Source of the DNA: Flavobacterium acetivorans
GTDB taxonomy: Bacteria > Bacteroidota > Bacteroidia > Flavobacteriales > Flavobacteriaceae
Length of the DNA stretch: 64,000 nt
Assembly (NCBI RefSeq): GCF_020911885.1
Contig: NZ_CP087132.1
Coordinates: forward strand, 2,852,001 to 2,916,000
Direction: 5' to 3'
The translations under genes and the position numbers were made by a program. Under the pieces are notes generated by a model that saw only the letters and a program-made list of their open reading frames with translations, did no database searches and had not been told where the DNA came from. Of this stretch, positions 1 to 8,864 are shown piece after piece (positions within the stretch are counted from its first letter, which is position 1; the number at the start of each line of letters is the position of its first letter).

Positions 1-981
1 ATAATCCAAGGTGCGGCCAATGTTTCGGTCTAATGAAACTGCCGTACTCAAATAATCGCGCATGTAGCGCTGAAATTTCCATTCGGTCAATTCTTTTCCT
101 TTTAAATTACGAGCTTTCAAATCGGCTGCTATGGGCAAATAATAGGCGTCAAACTTTTTACGCTGCTCGGCATTCATTCTGGAAACCGTTCCTTCCTGAT
201 TAGCGGCGGCTTCGTCCTCAAAAACTTTAAGATCATATCCCATCACCATGGTTTCGGCAATAGACATATCCTGCACTTTGGCCGCTTCCCGATTTTTGTA
301 AGCATCATAGAAATTATGAGGCAAAGGAAAAGTAACATCGTCAAATTTCCCCATATCCTGAGTATCCGGTATCCAAGTACGGTGAGTGGCTTTATGTCCT
401 ATAACCAGACAAAAAGGTTTGTCTTTGTCTCGATTGTCCAACCAATTTTCGGAAACATCTTCGACTATATCCGAGACATAGCCTTCGGTGCGTTTTTTAG
501 TACCGTCCATCATGTGGAAATCCGGATTGTAGTACTGGCCTTGCCCGGGTAAAATTTGCCAATAATCAAAACCTTGGGGGTCTGTTTCCAGATGCCATTT
601 TCCAATCCAAGCCGTTTCATAGCCGGAGCCTTTTAGTTGCTTGATAAAGCTATCCTGACTTCCGTCAAAACGCGAATTTTCATTGTCTTTAAATCCGTTT
701 TTATGGCTGTATTTGCCCGTTAGAATCACCGCGCGGCTCGGTCCGCAAATCGAATTGGTCACATAGCCTTTATTGAACAGAACCCCTTCGCGGGCAATAC
801 GGTCAATATTGGGCGTTGGTTTCATGGTATTGCCATAGGCCCCAATGGCCTGAAAGGCATGGTCATCCGAAATGATAATGACAATATTGGGTCTTTTTGC
901 TGTCTTATTTTGGGCCGATAGCTGAACGCAAAAACTACAGGATAAGGCAAGCACTATTGCTGGTATATTAAATCTTTTCAT
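1..981 (-). CDS. Secreted sulfatase, family S1 (3' end beyond window)
   Basis: Only the first 327 codons are in the window; the gene runs off the left edge. The start ATG is at 981 and is followed by a signal peptide (about residues 1-24, ending LSAQ), so the enzyme is exported. The metal-binding SDDH motif is near residue 38. The sulfatase signature C-G-P-S-R is at residues 79-83, where Cys79 would be converted to formylglycine by an anaerobic-type or FGE maturase. The stretch around residues 84-120 (TGKYSHKNG, then a GKWHL motif) resembles GlcNAc-6-O-sulfatase-like S1 enzymes, but subfamily assignment is inference. It starts 2 bp after the GH2 gene ends, so it is the last of three genes in a GH20-GH2-sulfatase operon. 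The role is probably removal of sulfate from a GlcNAc/Gal-containing glycan before or between glycosidase steps. Confidence 0.9.
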   Translation of the reverse strand, partial: MKRFNIPAIVLALSCSFCVQLSAQNKTAKRPNIVIIISDDHAFQAIGAYGNTMKPTPNIDRIAREGVLFNKGYVTNSICGPSRAVILTGKYSHKNGFKDNENSRFDGSQDSFIKQLKGSGYETAWIGKWHLETDPQGFDYWQILPGQGQYYNPDFHMMDGTKKRTEGYVSDIVEDVSENWLDNRDKDKPFCLVIGHKATHRTWIPDTQDMGKFDDVTFPLPHNFYDAYKNREAAKVQDMSIAETMVMGYDLKVFEDEAAANQEGTVSRMNAEQRKKFDAYYLPIAADLKARNLKGKELTEWKFQRYMRDYLSTAVSLDRNIGRTLDY

Positions 982-983
982 TT

Positions 984-3431
984 CTATTTATTTTTCATCG
1001 TTATTGAAACGGCTGCCGCTTGCACCCCTTCGGCTGCGGCTGTAAGGTTAAATTCACCTTCTTTATCCATAGACTGCAAAATGATTTGGCATTTTCCATT
1101 AAATAAAGAACGCTTCCAGTTGCCGTCCATGCATTTATCAGCTTCGTGTGAGCTTGGATCGCCATTACCCACCCCTAAGACAGTAGCATTGCCTTTTAAG
1201 TTAAATTGAATCAAATTCATCGCATCAGGAATCTCTCTGCCTTGTTTGTCCAGAACGCTTACATTGATAACCGAGACATCATTTCCGTCAGCCTTTATAG
1301 CTTGGCGGTCCGGAGTCAAGACAATTTGGTATGGGGCTGTAGTGGTTTCGACAGCGGTGCGGATTATTTTGCCATTTTTCAAGCCAACTGCTTCTAATTT
1401 GCCCGGCTCGTAAATAACGTCCCATTCTAAATGGCTGTTGCGTGGCATGGTTTTCTTACCTAAGCTTTTACCATTTAAAAACAGTTCCACTTCATCGGCA
1501 TTAGTATTGCACCATACATTTACCTTATCTCCCGCTTTGTGGCCGTTCCAGTGCGGATAAATTTTGATAACGTCTTTATCCGTCCACCAGCTTTGGTAGT
1601 AATAGTAGGTGTTTTTAGGGAATCCGCAAACATCCATTATCCCAAAATGGGAATTAACATTCGGCCAAGTAAAGGGAGTTGGTTCCCCACGGTAATCAAA
1701 ACCGGTCCAAACAAAACCGCCCATCAGCCAAGGTCTGTCCACGGTAAACTTCCACCATTCTTCGGCTCTTTGTCCCCAGCCCGGTTTGTTCATATCATAA
1801 TCCGGAAGATAGCCTTTTATCGAATCTTTGGCATACATTCCTCTGGAGCTTACCATAGAAGACACCTCGCTAAAAACCATCGGTTGTGTAGGATGTTCTT
1901 TGTGGTAATCGTCTAATTCTTTGATGTGGTAGTTAAAACCTCTCACATCCATTTCCTGGTTGATTCCTTTGAAATTGATTCCGTTATTTCCACCATACGT
2001 ACTCAAACGTGAAGGATCTAATTCTCTTTGACGTTGTACCAAGGTATGCGCCATGCGTCTGCCCAAATCGGTGTTTTGAACTCCTGTTTCCTCGTTTCCA
2101 AGGCTCCAAAGCATGATGCTGGCGTGGTTGCGGTCTCTTAAAATCAATTTTTCAAATTGCTCGTAATATTCTTTTCCGGTACCAATTACGCGAATTTCAT
2201 CCATCACCATCATACCCAGCTTATCACAGGCTTCCAAAACTGATTTTGAAGGCGGATTATGACTGCAACGGTAGGCATTGACTCCCATTTCTTTTAGAAG
2301 TTTTATTCTGTAAAATACTAAAGCATCCGGCACGGCCGATCCAACGCCTGCGTGATCCTGATGCACACACATCCCTTTTATCTTCATCGATTCTCCGTTT
2401 AGAGAAAATCCTGTAGTAGCGTTATAATCAAAAGTTCGAACTCCAAATTCTGTTGAAAGAGTATCAATTATTTTCCCATCTTTTTTTACGATCGATACTA
2501 ATCGATATAAATTAGGCGTGTTAAGACCCCACAATAGCGGATTTTTGATAGAAAAATTCTGTTCAACTTGTTGGGTTTCGTTGTTTTTTATCTTTAATTT
2601 CTCTGTTCTAGTTGGGGTAACTTTTGTCCCTTTGGCATCCATCACATAAGAAGATACCGTACATTCTGCAGTTTTACCTTCTTGATTTTTTACTGTTGTT
2701 TGAGCAATTACTTTTGCTTGTGATTTCTCTACTTTCGCATACACATAAACGCCGTATTCCGGTATGTGAACGGGAGTAAAAGTTTCTAAAGCTACATTTC
2801 TATAGATACCCGCTCCTTCATAAAACCAGCCTTCATACTGAGTCGCATCAACGCGAAGAACGATTAAGTTCTCTTTATCAAATTCGATAAAATCTGTGAT
2901 ATCGAAAGAGCTTTCGGTATAGCCACCAAAATTGCCTCCAATGTAATTGTTATTCACCCATAATTTAAAATCGCGGTACACCCCTTCAAATCGAAGTACA
3001 AAACGTTGTCCTTCTTTTTCTTTATCTACATTAAAACGCTTTCTGTACCAGCCCACGCTGTTCTCCGGGTAAAAACCACCAACAGGTCTGTAACCATGAC
3101 TTTGAACGTCAAAATGTTTATGGTATTCAAAAGGAAGTTCAACTGCCCAATCATGAGGCACATTTACCGTGCGCCATTTGCTATCGTCAAATTTTGGACT
3201 TACAGCCCCGCCACCACCACCGGCGATTGTAAAATTACGAACAATCCCATAATCAAAATCTTTAGCCGGATTATTGGCACTTCCCAAATGGAATTTCCAG
3301 TTTTTATTTAAGGAAACTGCTTGTCTCGATTGTGAAGTACTGCTTTGCTGGGCAGAAATAGTATGCACTGACAGGGCTAATATCCATCCCCAAAGTAGCA
3401 ATCGGTAGTCTTTTTTTAATGAAATAGTCAT
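984..3431 (-). CDS. Glycoside hydrolase family 2, beta-galactosidase-like
   Basis: This is an 815-residue exported enzyme with a signal peptide of about 27 residues (ending TISAQ). An N-terminal jelly-roll sugar-binding domain lies at about residues 40-230 and an Ig-like domain at about 230-340. The TIM barrel follows, with the acid/base motif LWSLGNEE and a downstream nucleophile Glu in MVFSEVSS. The C-terminal third contains Ig-like modules often seen in Bacteroidota beta-galactosidases. GH2 also contains beta-glucuronidases and mannosidases; the overall layout favours beta-galactosidase, but specificity cannot be fixed by eye. It lies 44 bp after the GH20 gene and 2 bp before the sulfatase, as the middle gene of one operon. 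Confidence 0.88.
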   Translation of the reverse strand: MTISLKKDYRLLLWGWILALSVHTISAQQSSTSQSRQAVSLNKNWKFHLGSANNPAKDFDYGIVRNFTIAGGGGGAVSPKFDDSKWRTVNVPHDWAVELPFEYHKHFDVQSHGYRPVGGFYPENSVGWYRKRFNVDKEKEGQRFVLRFEGVYRDFKLWVNNNYIGGNFGGYTESSFDITDFIEFDKENLIVLRVDATQYEGWFYEGAGIYRNVALETFTPVHIPEYGVYVYAKVEKSQAKVIAQTTVKNQEGKTAECTVSSYVMDAKGTKVTPTRTEKLKIKNNETQQVEQNFSIKNPLLWGLNTPNLYRLVSIVKKDGKIIDTLSTEFGVRTFDYNATTGFSLNGESMKIKGMCVHQDHAGVGSAVPDALVFYRIKLLKEMGVNAYRCSHNPPSKSVLEACDKLGMMVMDEIRVIGTGKEYYEQFEKLILRDRNHASIMLWSLGNEETGVQNTDLGRRMAHTLVQRQRELDPSRLSTYGGNNGINFKGINQEMDVRGFNYHIKELDDYHKEHPTQPMVFSEVSSMVSSRGMYAKDSIKGYLPDYDMNKPGWGQRAEEWWKFTVDRPWLMGGFVWTGFDYRGEPTPFTWPNVNSHFGIMDVCGFPKNTYYYYQSWWTDKDVIKIYPHWNGHKAGDKVNVWCNTNADEVELFLNGKSLGKKTMPRNSHLEWDVIYEPGKLEAVGLKNGKIIRTAVETTTAPYQIVLTPDRQAIKADGNDVSVINVSVLDKQGREIPDAMNLIQFNLKGNATVLGVGNGDPSSHEADKCMDGNWKRSLFNGKCQIILQSMDKEGEFNLTAAAEGVQAAAVSITMKNK

Positions 3432-3475
3432 GTTTTATTTAATATATAGTTTTAGTTATTTTTCCAAATTAAATC

Positions 3476-5161
3476 TTAAGGATTCAGTTCTGATGTAAAT
3501 ACGACAACCCCCAGATCTCCCAGCCTTTTTGAATGCGAATGCGCCTTGCTTTTGAATTTGTTCCAATTCTTGTTCTCTAGAGGCGACCATAAAACTTCTG
3601 ACAAGGCCAGCATGCGCGGCATGGTCATTTGTTGTAGATGAGGCACTGAAGAAATAAATTCGGTCCAAATACAGCCCTGAGATCCCAGTACAAAACGGGA
3701 CTCGGCAGCTGTTAATTCCTTTGGTATCGGTTCGTAATCGTATACTTTCTGTAGCGTATTAATTGTGAATTTTGCAGCAAGTGGTTGTTGAACAGCCAGG
3801 GTATCGGCCTGATATCTATTAAAATAAAGTACCCTAGAGGGTGTCATTATTACATCGTGCTGGAGTTTGGCCGCTTCAATTCCGCCTTTCTCCCCACGCC
3901 AGCTCATTACTGTAGCATTAGGTGCTAATCCTCCTTCGAGTATTTCATCCCATCCAATCATTTTTCTGCCTTTGGCTGTTATGAACTTGCCTATTCTTTT
4001 TATGAAATAACTTTGCAATTCCTTTACGTTTTGCAGCCCTTCTGTTTTCATCCTTTGTTGGCATAAAGCACAGTTCTCCCAACATTTTTTATCTACTTCG
4101 TCGCCCCCGATATGAATATAAGTGGATGGGAAAAGTTGCATTACTTCTTGCAATACGTCCTGCAGGAAGGTAAAGCTTTGTTCCTTTCCGGCACAAAAAT
4201 TAGCTTCGGCGCCCGGAAGGGGGCCTTGGGATCTTCTCACCTCTTGCGGATTTCCTGTACAGCCCAATTCCGGATAGGCAGCCAGGGCTGCATCTGAATG
4301 TCCTGGCATCTCAATTTCCGGCACTACCGTCACATTTCTTGCCGCGGCATAGGCCACAATTTCCTTCACTTGCTCTTGGGTATAATAGCCCCCATAAGAA
4401 AAGGGTTCTCCTGTTAAGCTCTGATCGACTTTATAGAAAATACTTCCCGGAATCTCTTTCCTCCAAGCCCCTACCGAAGTCAGTTTAGGGTATTTTTTTA
4501 TTTCCAATCTCCAACCCTCGGCATCTGCCAAATGCCAGTGAAAAACATTCATTTTATAAGCGGCTAATAAATCAATATAATTCTTTACTGCCTCTGCCGA
4601 GAAAAAATGACGGCTTACATCCAGCATCATCCCGCGCCATTGAAAGCGAGGATAATCGGTAATTTTAAGACAAGAAACTTTTAAAGCTTCATTGGTTCGA
4701 ATTGCCGGCAAGGTCTGCAACAAAGTCTGAATCCCATAAAAAATTCCCTTTTCGGTATTGGCCGAAATCACAATTCCCTTTTCGGTAACCGTTAGATTAT
4801 AGCCTTCTTTTCCGATTCCTTCCGACTTTGAAATCATTAGTTTGATTGAAGTCTTTGCTGCTTTATTGCTTATTTTTAATTTGGCTCCCGATAAAGATTC
4901 GATCGCACTAGACAGAAATTTTGCTTGTTTGGAGAGTTCCGGCTGCTTTGAACTGAAATAGATCTGAACCGAAGGAGCTATCGAAAAACTTCCTTCAAAA
5001 AGCTGCATCTGCACCGGTTCCGGAATAATCTTTAGCTTCCCGCTTGGATCCTTGGGATTAAAACTATTTTCTTTCTCTCCAAAAGGGAGTTCTTTAGAAT
5101 AAGCATTGACAGTGATCGCCAAAATAAAGCACAAGAGCACTCTTTTTACATTAATTTTCAT
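3476..5161 (-). CDS. Beta-N-acetylhexosaminidase, GH20
   Basis: The protein has 561 residues and an export signal in the first 21 residues. A GH20b-type N-terminal domain spans about residues 40-165, then the catalytic barrel. The catalytic Asp-Glu pair lies in HIGGDEVDKKCW, the substrate-assisted pair typical of GH20. WHLADAEGWRLEI and the late WTEF motif are also family hallmarks. It should release terminal beta-GlcNAc or GalNAc. It is the first gene of the operon with GH2 and sulfatase. The combination of GlcNAc, Gal and sulfate activities points to keratan-sulfate-like or sulfated N-acetyllactosamine/mucin-type glycans (inference). The C-terminus is compact, with no added carbohydrate-binding module. 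Confidence 0.92.
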   Translation of the reverse strand: MKINVKRVLLCFILAITVNAYSKELPFGEKENSFNPKDPSGKLKIIPEPVQMQLFEGSFSIAPSVQIYFSSKQPELSKQAKFLSSAIESLSGAKLKISNKAAKTSIKLMISKSEGIGKEGYNLTVTEKGIVISANTEKGIFYGIQTLLQTLPAIRTNEALKVSCLKITDYPRFQWRGMMLDVSRHFFSAEAVKNYIDLLAAYKMNVFHWHLADAEGWRLEIKKYPKLTSVGAWRKEIPGSIFYKVDQSLTGEPFSYGGYYTQEQVKEIVAYAAARNVTVVPEIEMPGHSDAALAAYPELGCTGNPQEVRRSQGPLPGAEANFCAGKEQSFTFLQDVLQEVMQLFPSTYIHIGGDEVDKKCWENCALCQQRMKTEGLQNVKELQSYFIKRIGKFITAKGRKMIGWDEILEGGLAPNATVMSWRGEKGGIEAAKLQHDVIMTPSRVLYFNRYQADTLAVQQPLAAKFTINTLQKVYDYEPIPKELTAAESRFVLGSQGCIWTEFISSVPHLQQMTMPRMLALSEVLWSPLENKNWNKFKSKAHSHSKRLGDLGVVVFTSELNP

Positions 5162-5517
5162 CTTTATTGTTCTAGTATTAATAGTTCCTTAGTCCAGAGC
5201 ATTCACTTGGCTTCCATTGTGAAATTTCCTCATTGCTTTTTAAGATAAAGCAAAGCTTCTCCTATTTCAAAGTTAAACATTCGAACTGGCGAAAAAGGCA
5301 TTCTAATGGTTACAACTATGTTACATTGACCCTACATTTAAGTTACATTAACTTACAAAAAACAATAAAAAACACTGATAACTAAACCATTAAGGTGTAA
5401 AAAAGGGGTACAACAGCACTCTTAGCAGGCCAAAGCATCAACAATAATTTTGCATTAGCATCGTATAAAACATAGCCCATTTAGAAGATCACTATTGAGT
5501 AATCTCAGGTTCCCCAG
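5162..5517. promoter_or_regulatory. Intergenic region upstream of the GH20 operon
   Basis: About 355 bp lie between the GH20 start and the end of the regulator gene. No ORF of interest is visible. On the minus strand a TAACTTTG octamer (plus-strand positions 5268-5275) fits the Bacteroidota -7 consensus TAnnTTTG about 105 bp before the GH20 start. No convincing -33 TTTG was seen at the right distance. The region also contains clustered TTACATT/TAACTT repeats (5317-5355) that could be operator sequence for the adjacent LuxR-type regulator. This is a weak, visual call. Confidence 0.35.
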
Positions 5518-8500
5518 CTATTTTAATTCATCGGCAGCCAGGTCTAGCATAAAGTTTTTTACCGATTCACCAGTTGGTATATTCAATTTTTTACGCAATC
5601 GATGTCTCGCCACTTTTATGGAGGTTAGCGAAATTCCAAAAAGCGTTGCCATATGCTGGGAAGAAAAATCAATCAAAATTAAAGTACACAATCTTATTTC
5701 GCGTTCGCTTAAAGCAGGATATTGTCGTTTTAATTCCTTAATAAAGGTAGGATGTACTTGATTAAAAAGCGTATAAAAGCTTTCCCAGTCAGCATCAAGA
5801 ATAAAACTGTCATTTATATGATCCACTATAGCCTCCAAATTGTTTCTGTCTATTGTTTTACTCTTCAATTCGGTTTTGAGTTTGTCTTTGATATCATTGA
5901 GCAAATTGTTTTTGTGCATGCTTCGCAATGAATTGTTAGTAAGTTCGTTTATTTTGAAGTTTAACTCATCTTGCAATTTTTTCTGTCTTAAGCCTTGATT
6001 TTGTTTTTCAATTTCTAACATTGAAATCTTGCCCTGCGATATTCTCTGCTCCTGCTCTTTGACCTCAATGGTCTTCAAGTCGAGAAGTTTCTGAAGCTTT
6101 ATCTTTTGTTTTTCGATTACAGAAGTCCTTAGGCGGTAGACTACTACAAACATTGAAATAACAACAAGCAGCAGCAGGCCCCTTACTAAAGGTCTTTGCC
6201 AAAAGGAAGGTTTGACAATGATATACAAAGTCGTGTATTTACTATCCCATAATTTGGAATTATTAGTTGCTCTCACCCTTAATTGGTATTTTCCCGGATC
6301 TAAATTAGAGAAGGATATTTTGTTTTGACCTCCCAGGTTTTGCCAGTTGTCATCCAGTCCAACCATCAGAAACTGATACTCAATACTACTCTTTGAATAC
6401 AATTCAGAGGAAGCAAAGTTAATATTCAATAGTTTGGTGTCCGGTTTGACCACCACTGTATCGTTTGCAAATTCAGAGAACGAATAAATCGATTCCTTTT
6501 CCCCGTTGACTGCTTTAATTGAAGTAAAATAAACTGGGGGGCAATAGTTTTTGAACTGTAATTTATCCGGTTTAAAATAGGATAAGCCAAATACTCCCGC
6601 CATTATTATTTTACCGCTCGAATCTAAACTCGCGGCACCACCATTAAACGGAAATATGCCCTCAGAGATCCCATAATTAGTGATCTCCCCTTTCGAATCC
6701 ATTTTTGTTAATCCCGCATTTGTGCTGAGCCAAATATTCTTTTGATGGTCTTTTAAAATCCCGCGTATTATTCCTCCTTTGATTTTATTTCCACTGGCCA
6801 GCCTTTCAAATTTTCCCGTTTCCTTCACATATTTATTCAAACCATGGCCGTAGGTACCTACTAAAATTGATGAATCCTGGCTTTCTCCTATTGACAATAT
6901 ACTGCTACTGCTCAAAGAGTGAACCTCCTTATCCTTGTGTTTGTAGGTTCTCATCACAAAACCCTTGTCTTTTTTTTCATATTTAAAAAGACCATCAGTA
7001 GTTCCGACCCACATATTGCCTTTGGTATCTTTGTACAAACAAATTATCTGATTGGAATTGGAAGATTGCTTGGTTAATAGCTGTATTAATTTCAAATCTT
7101 TGTTAAAAATACTGATTCCTTTTCTGTGGCCTACCCATATATTCCCCTGATCATCATGGGTTATTGAAAAAACCCCTTTAAAGTCTTTGCCTTGCTTGAA
7201 GTCTATAAATCTATCCTGTTTTAAATCATATATATTAACTCCTTCTCTCAGGGTTCCCACCCATATTCTTTTATTATTATCTTCAAATAGGGAAAGCACT
7301 ATATTTCCTCTAAATCCCGAATCGGATCCCTTAGCTGAAAATATCGTTAATGACTTCGTTTTTGGGTTGTATCTTCGAAGTCCCGTTCTTCCTGCCGATA
7401 ACCAGATGTTCTTATAACTGTCCTCCATTACTCTGGATCCTTGGGGATCTTGCGTTAAAAATTTCAAATTTTTGGCGGGCACATTTTGTATTTTATAATT
7501 ATTTCGAAACATGGATATTCCACCATGTACCGTCCCTAATAGGATGACATTATTTAGTCCCGGTTGTATGTCGATTATTGAATTATCCGATATTGAAAAC
7601 TCATTACCAAAGTCGTAGGTATAATAATTAAAAACTTCTTTGTCTTGAGCGTATAAATTAAGACCGCCACCATCTGTTCCAATCCACAGATTCTTTCCTT
7701 CGGCATAGAGCTTCGTCACTATATTATTATTGATGGATTGTTGCGGAGCATTATCCTCTTTATAAAAATGTTTCGTTGTTTTATTATCAATGTTATAGCG
7801 AAAGAGTCCGTTGCCATTGGTAGCTACCCATAAATTACCAAAATTATCCATAGCCAAATCATTTATTAAGAGTCCATTTCCTGATTTTACAAAAGCGGAT
7901 TCACTAATCACATCATTTTTCATGATTAATACTTCTCCTCTATCAGTAGCCAGCCAAAATGTAGCATCCGGTCCTTTTACTATTTTAGTAAGGTTCCCAT
8001 ATTTTTTAGGTTTGTTTAAAAATTGAATTGAACTGTCAATGACTCTGGCTTTGCGGTCTATTTTCAGCTTCACCAAAAAATCATTTGCTCCGCTTATTAA
8101 AAGTTCATTTTGCTTGGTGCTAACTATACAAAAGACATTAGAAGCGAACAATTTGTTCCGTTTTTTGTGATTGGATTTTAATTTCACAAAGCTGTCCTTG
8201 TTCTTATCAAAGACATAAATTCCGTGCTGGGTGGCTGCCCAAATATTTCTATTTTTGTCTTCAAAAAACTGATTTATATTATTGTTTTGACCTACATGAT
8301 ATACTTTAGCTGTTTCCCCATCAAAGCTGTTAATTGCAATTTTGTTTGCTACCCAAAGTCTTCCATTGTCATCTTGCATGACAGCTGTAACCCCATTTTC
8401 TGATAATCCTTGTTGGGAAGTAACGCGCTTAAACCTTAAAATATTGGTTTGTGCGTGCAGCGGTGCTTGCTGTAATAGAAAGATACAAAACAGCAAACCT

Positions 8501-8523
8501 ATTAATCTTAATCGTATTATCAT
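5518..8523 (-). CDS. Periplasmic-propeller sensor with LuxR-type HTH (PUL regulator)
   Basis: This 1001-residue protein has a signal peptide, followed by many two-component-regulator-propeller repeats (recurring IWVGT/LWVATN-type strands from about 35 to 680). A Y_Y_Y domain is at about 690-755 and one membrane helix is near 775-795. A long coiled coil (about 800-880) precedes a C-terminal LuxR-like helix-turn-helix (about 935-990, LSEREIRLCTLI...TSIKVARHRLRKKL). It lacks the histidine kinase and receiver domains of hybrid two-component PUL regulators, so it is a membrane-spanning one-component type. Its position between the glycosidase operon and the divergent susCD pair suggests that it senses an oligosaccharide and controls both. 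This role is inferred from context. Confidence 0.85.
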   Translation of the reverse strand: MIIRLRLIGLLFCIFLLQQAPLHAQTNILRFKRVTSQQGLSENGVTAVMQDDNGRLWVANKIAINSFDGETAKVYHVGQNNNINQFFEDKNRNIWAATQHGIYVFDKNKDSFVKLKSNHKKRNKLFASNVFCIVSTKQNELLISGANDFLVKLKIDRKARVIDSSIQFLNKPKKYGNLTKIVKGPDATFWLATDRGEVLIMKNDVISESAFVKSGNGLLINDLAMDNFGNLWVATNGNGLFRYNIDNKTTKHFYKEDNAPQQSINNNIVTKLYAEGKNLWIGTDGGGLNLYAQDKEVFNYYTYDFGNEFSISDNSIIDIQPGLNNVILLGTVHGGISMFRNNYKIQNVPAKNLKFLTQDPQGSRVMEDSYKNIWLSAGRTGLRRYNPKTKSLTIFSAKGSDSGFRGNIVLSLFEDNNKRIWVGTLREGVNIYDLKQDRFIDFKQGKDFKGVFSITHDDQGNIWVGHRKGISIFNKDLKLIQLLTKQSSNSNQIICLYKDTKGNMWVGTTDGLFKYEKKDKGFVMRTYKHKDKEVHSLSSSSILSIGESQDSSILVGTYGHGLNKYVKETGKFERLASGNKIKGGIIRGILKDHQKNIWLSTNAGLTKMDSKGEITNYGISEGIFPFNGGAASLDSSGKIIMAGVFGLSYFKPDKLQFKNYCPPVYFTSIKAVNGEKESIYSFSEFANDTVVVKPDTKLLNINFASSELYSKSSIEYQFLMVGLDDNWQNLGGQNKISFSNLDPGKYQLRVRATNNSKLWDSKYTTLYIIVKPSFWQRPLVRGLLLLVVISMFVVVYRLRTSVIEKQKIKLQKLLDLKTIEVKEQEQRISQGKISMLEIEKQNQGLRQKKLQDELNFKINELTNNSLRSMHKNNLLNDIKDKLKTELKSKTIDRNNLEAIVDHINDSFILDADWESFYTLFNQVHPTFIKELKRQYPALSEREIRLCTLILIDFSSQHMATLFGISLTSIKVARHRLRKKLNIPTGESVKNFMLDLAADELK

Positions 8524-8864
8524 AACTTATGCTTTTAGCCTTTTTTTTAATTAACAGCTGTAAATTTAAACATGTAACCCCAAAGTTTCATTGATGTAAC
8601 CTTTTTGTATCCCCACAATATTAATACTAATTTAACATCTCTTTTAAATTTGTAATAATAATTTCTAAAGTAAAAAACTTATGTGCTAAAAATTAGTGGA
8701 AATAAATTTTAGTCCTTATCAGATGCCTAGAAATTGTATAACAGAAAAAACATAGTACACAGGAAGTTAGATCAAGTATAAATCTTTTCGATTGCTTCTT
8801 GCGATTTTAACCATTTTTAATAACCAATTACAATTATTTTTTTAACTAACTTAATCACAATTTT
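8524..8864. promoter_or_regulatory. Divergent intergenic region before susC
   Basis: There are 341 bp between the divergent regulator and the susC-like gene, with no coding potential. TAAATTTG at 8645-8652 on the plus strand matches the Bacteroidota -7 consensus TAnnTTTG, giving a long leader of about 200 nt to the susC start. No clear -33 TTTG is present at the expected spacing, so the call is tentative. Confidence 0.35.

Noticed and set aside
3456..3668. Minus-strand open frame overlapping the GH20 C-terminus
   Set aside because: It is in another frame of the GH20 gene, with no signal, motif or independent start context.
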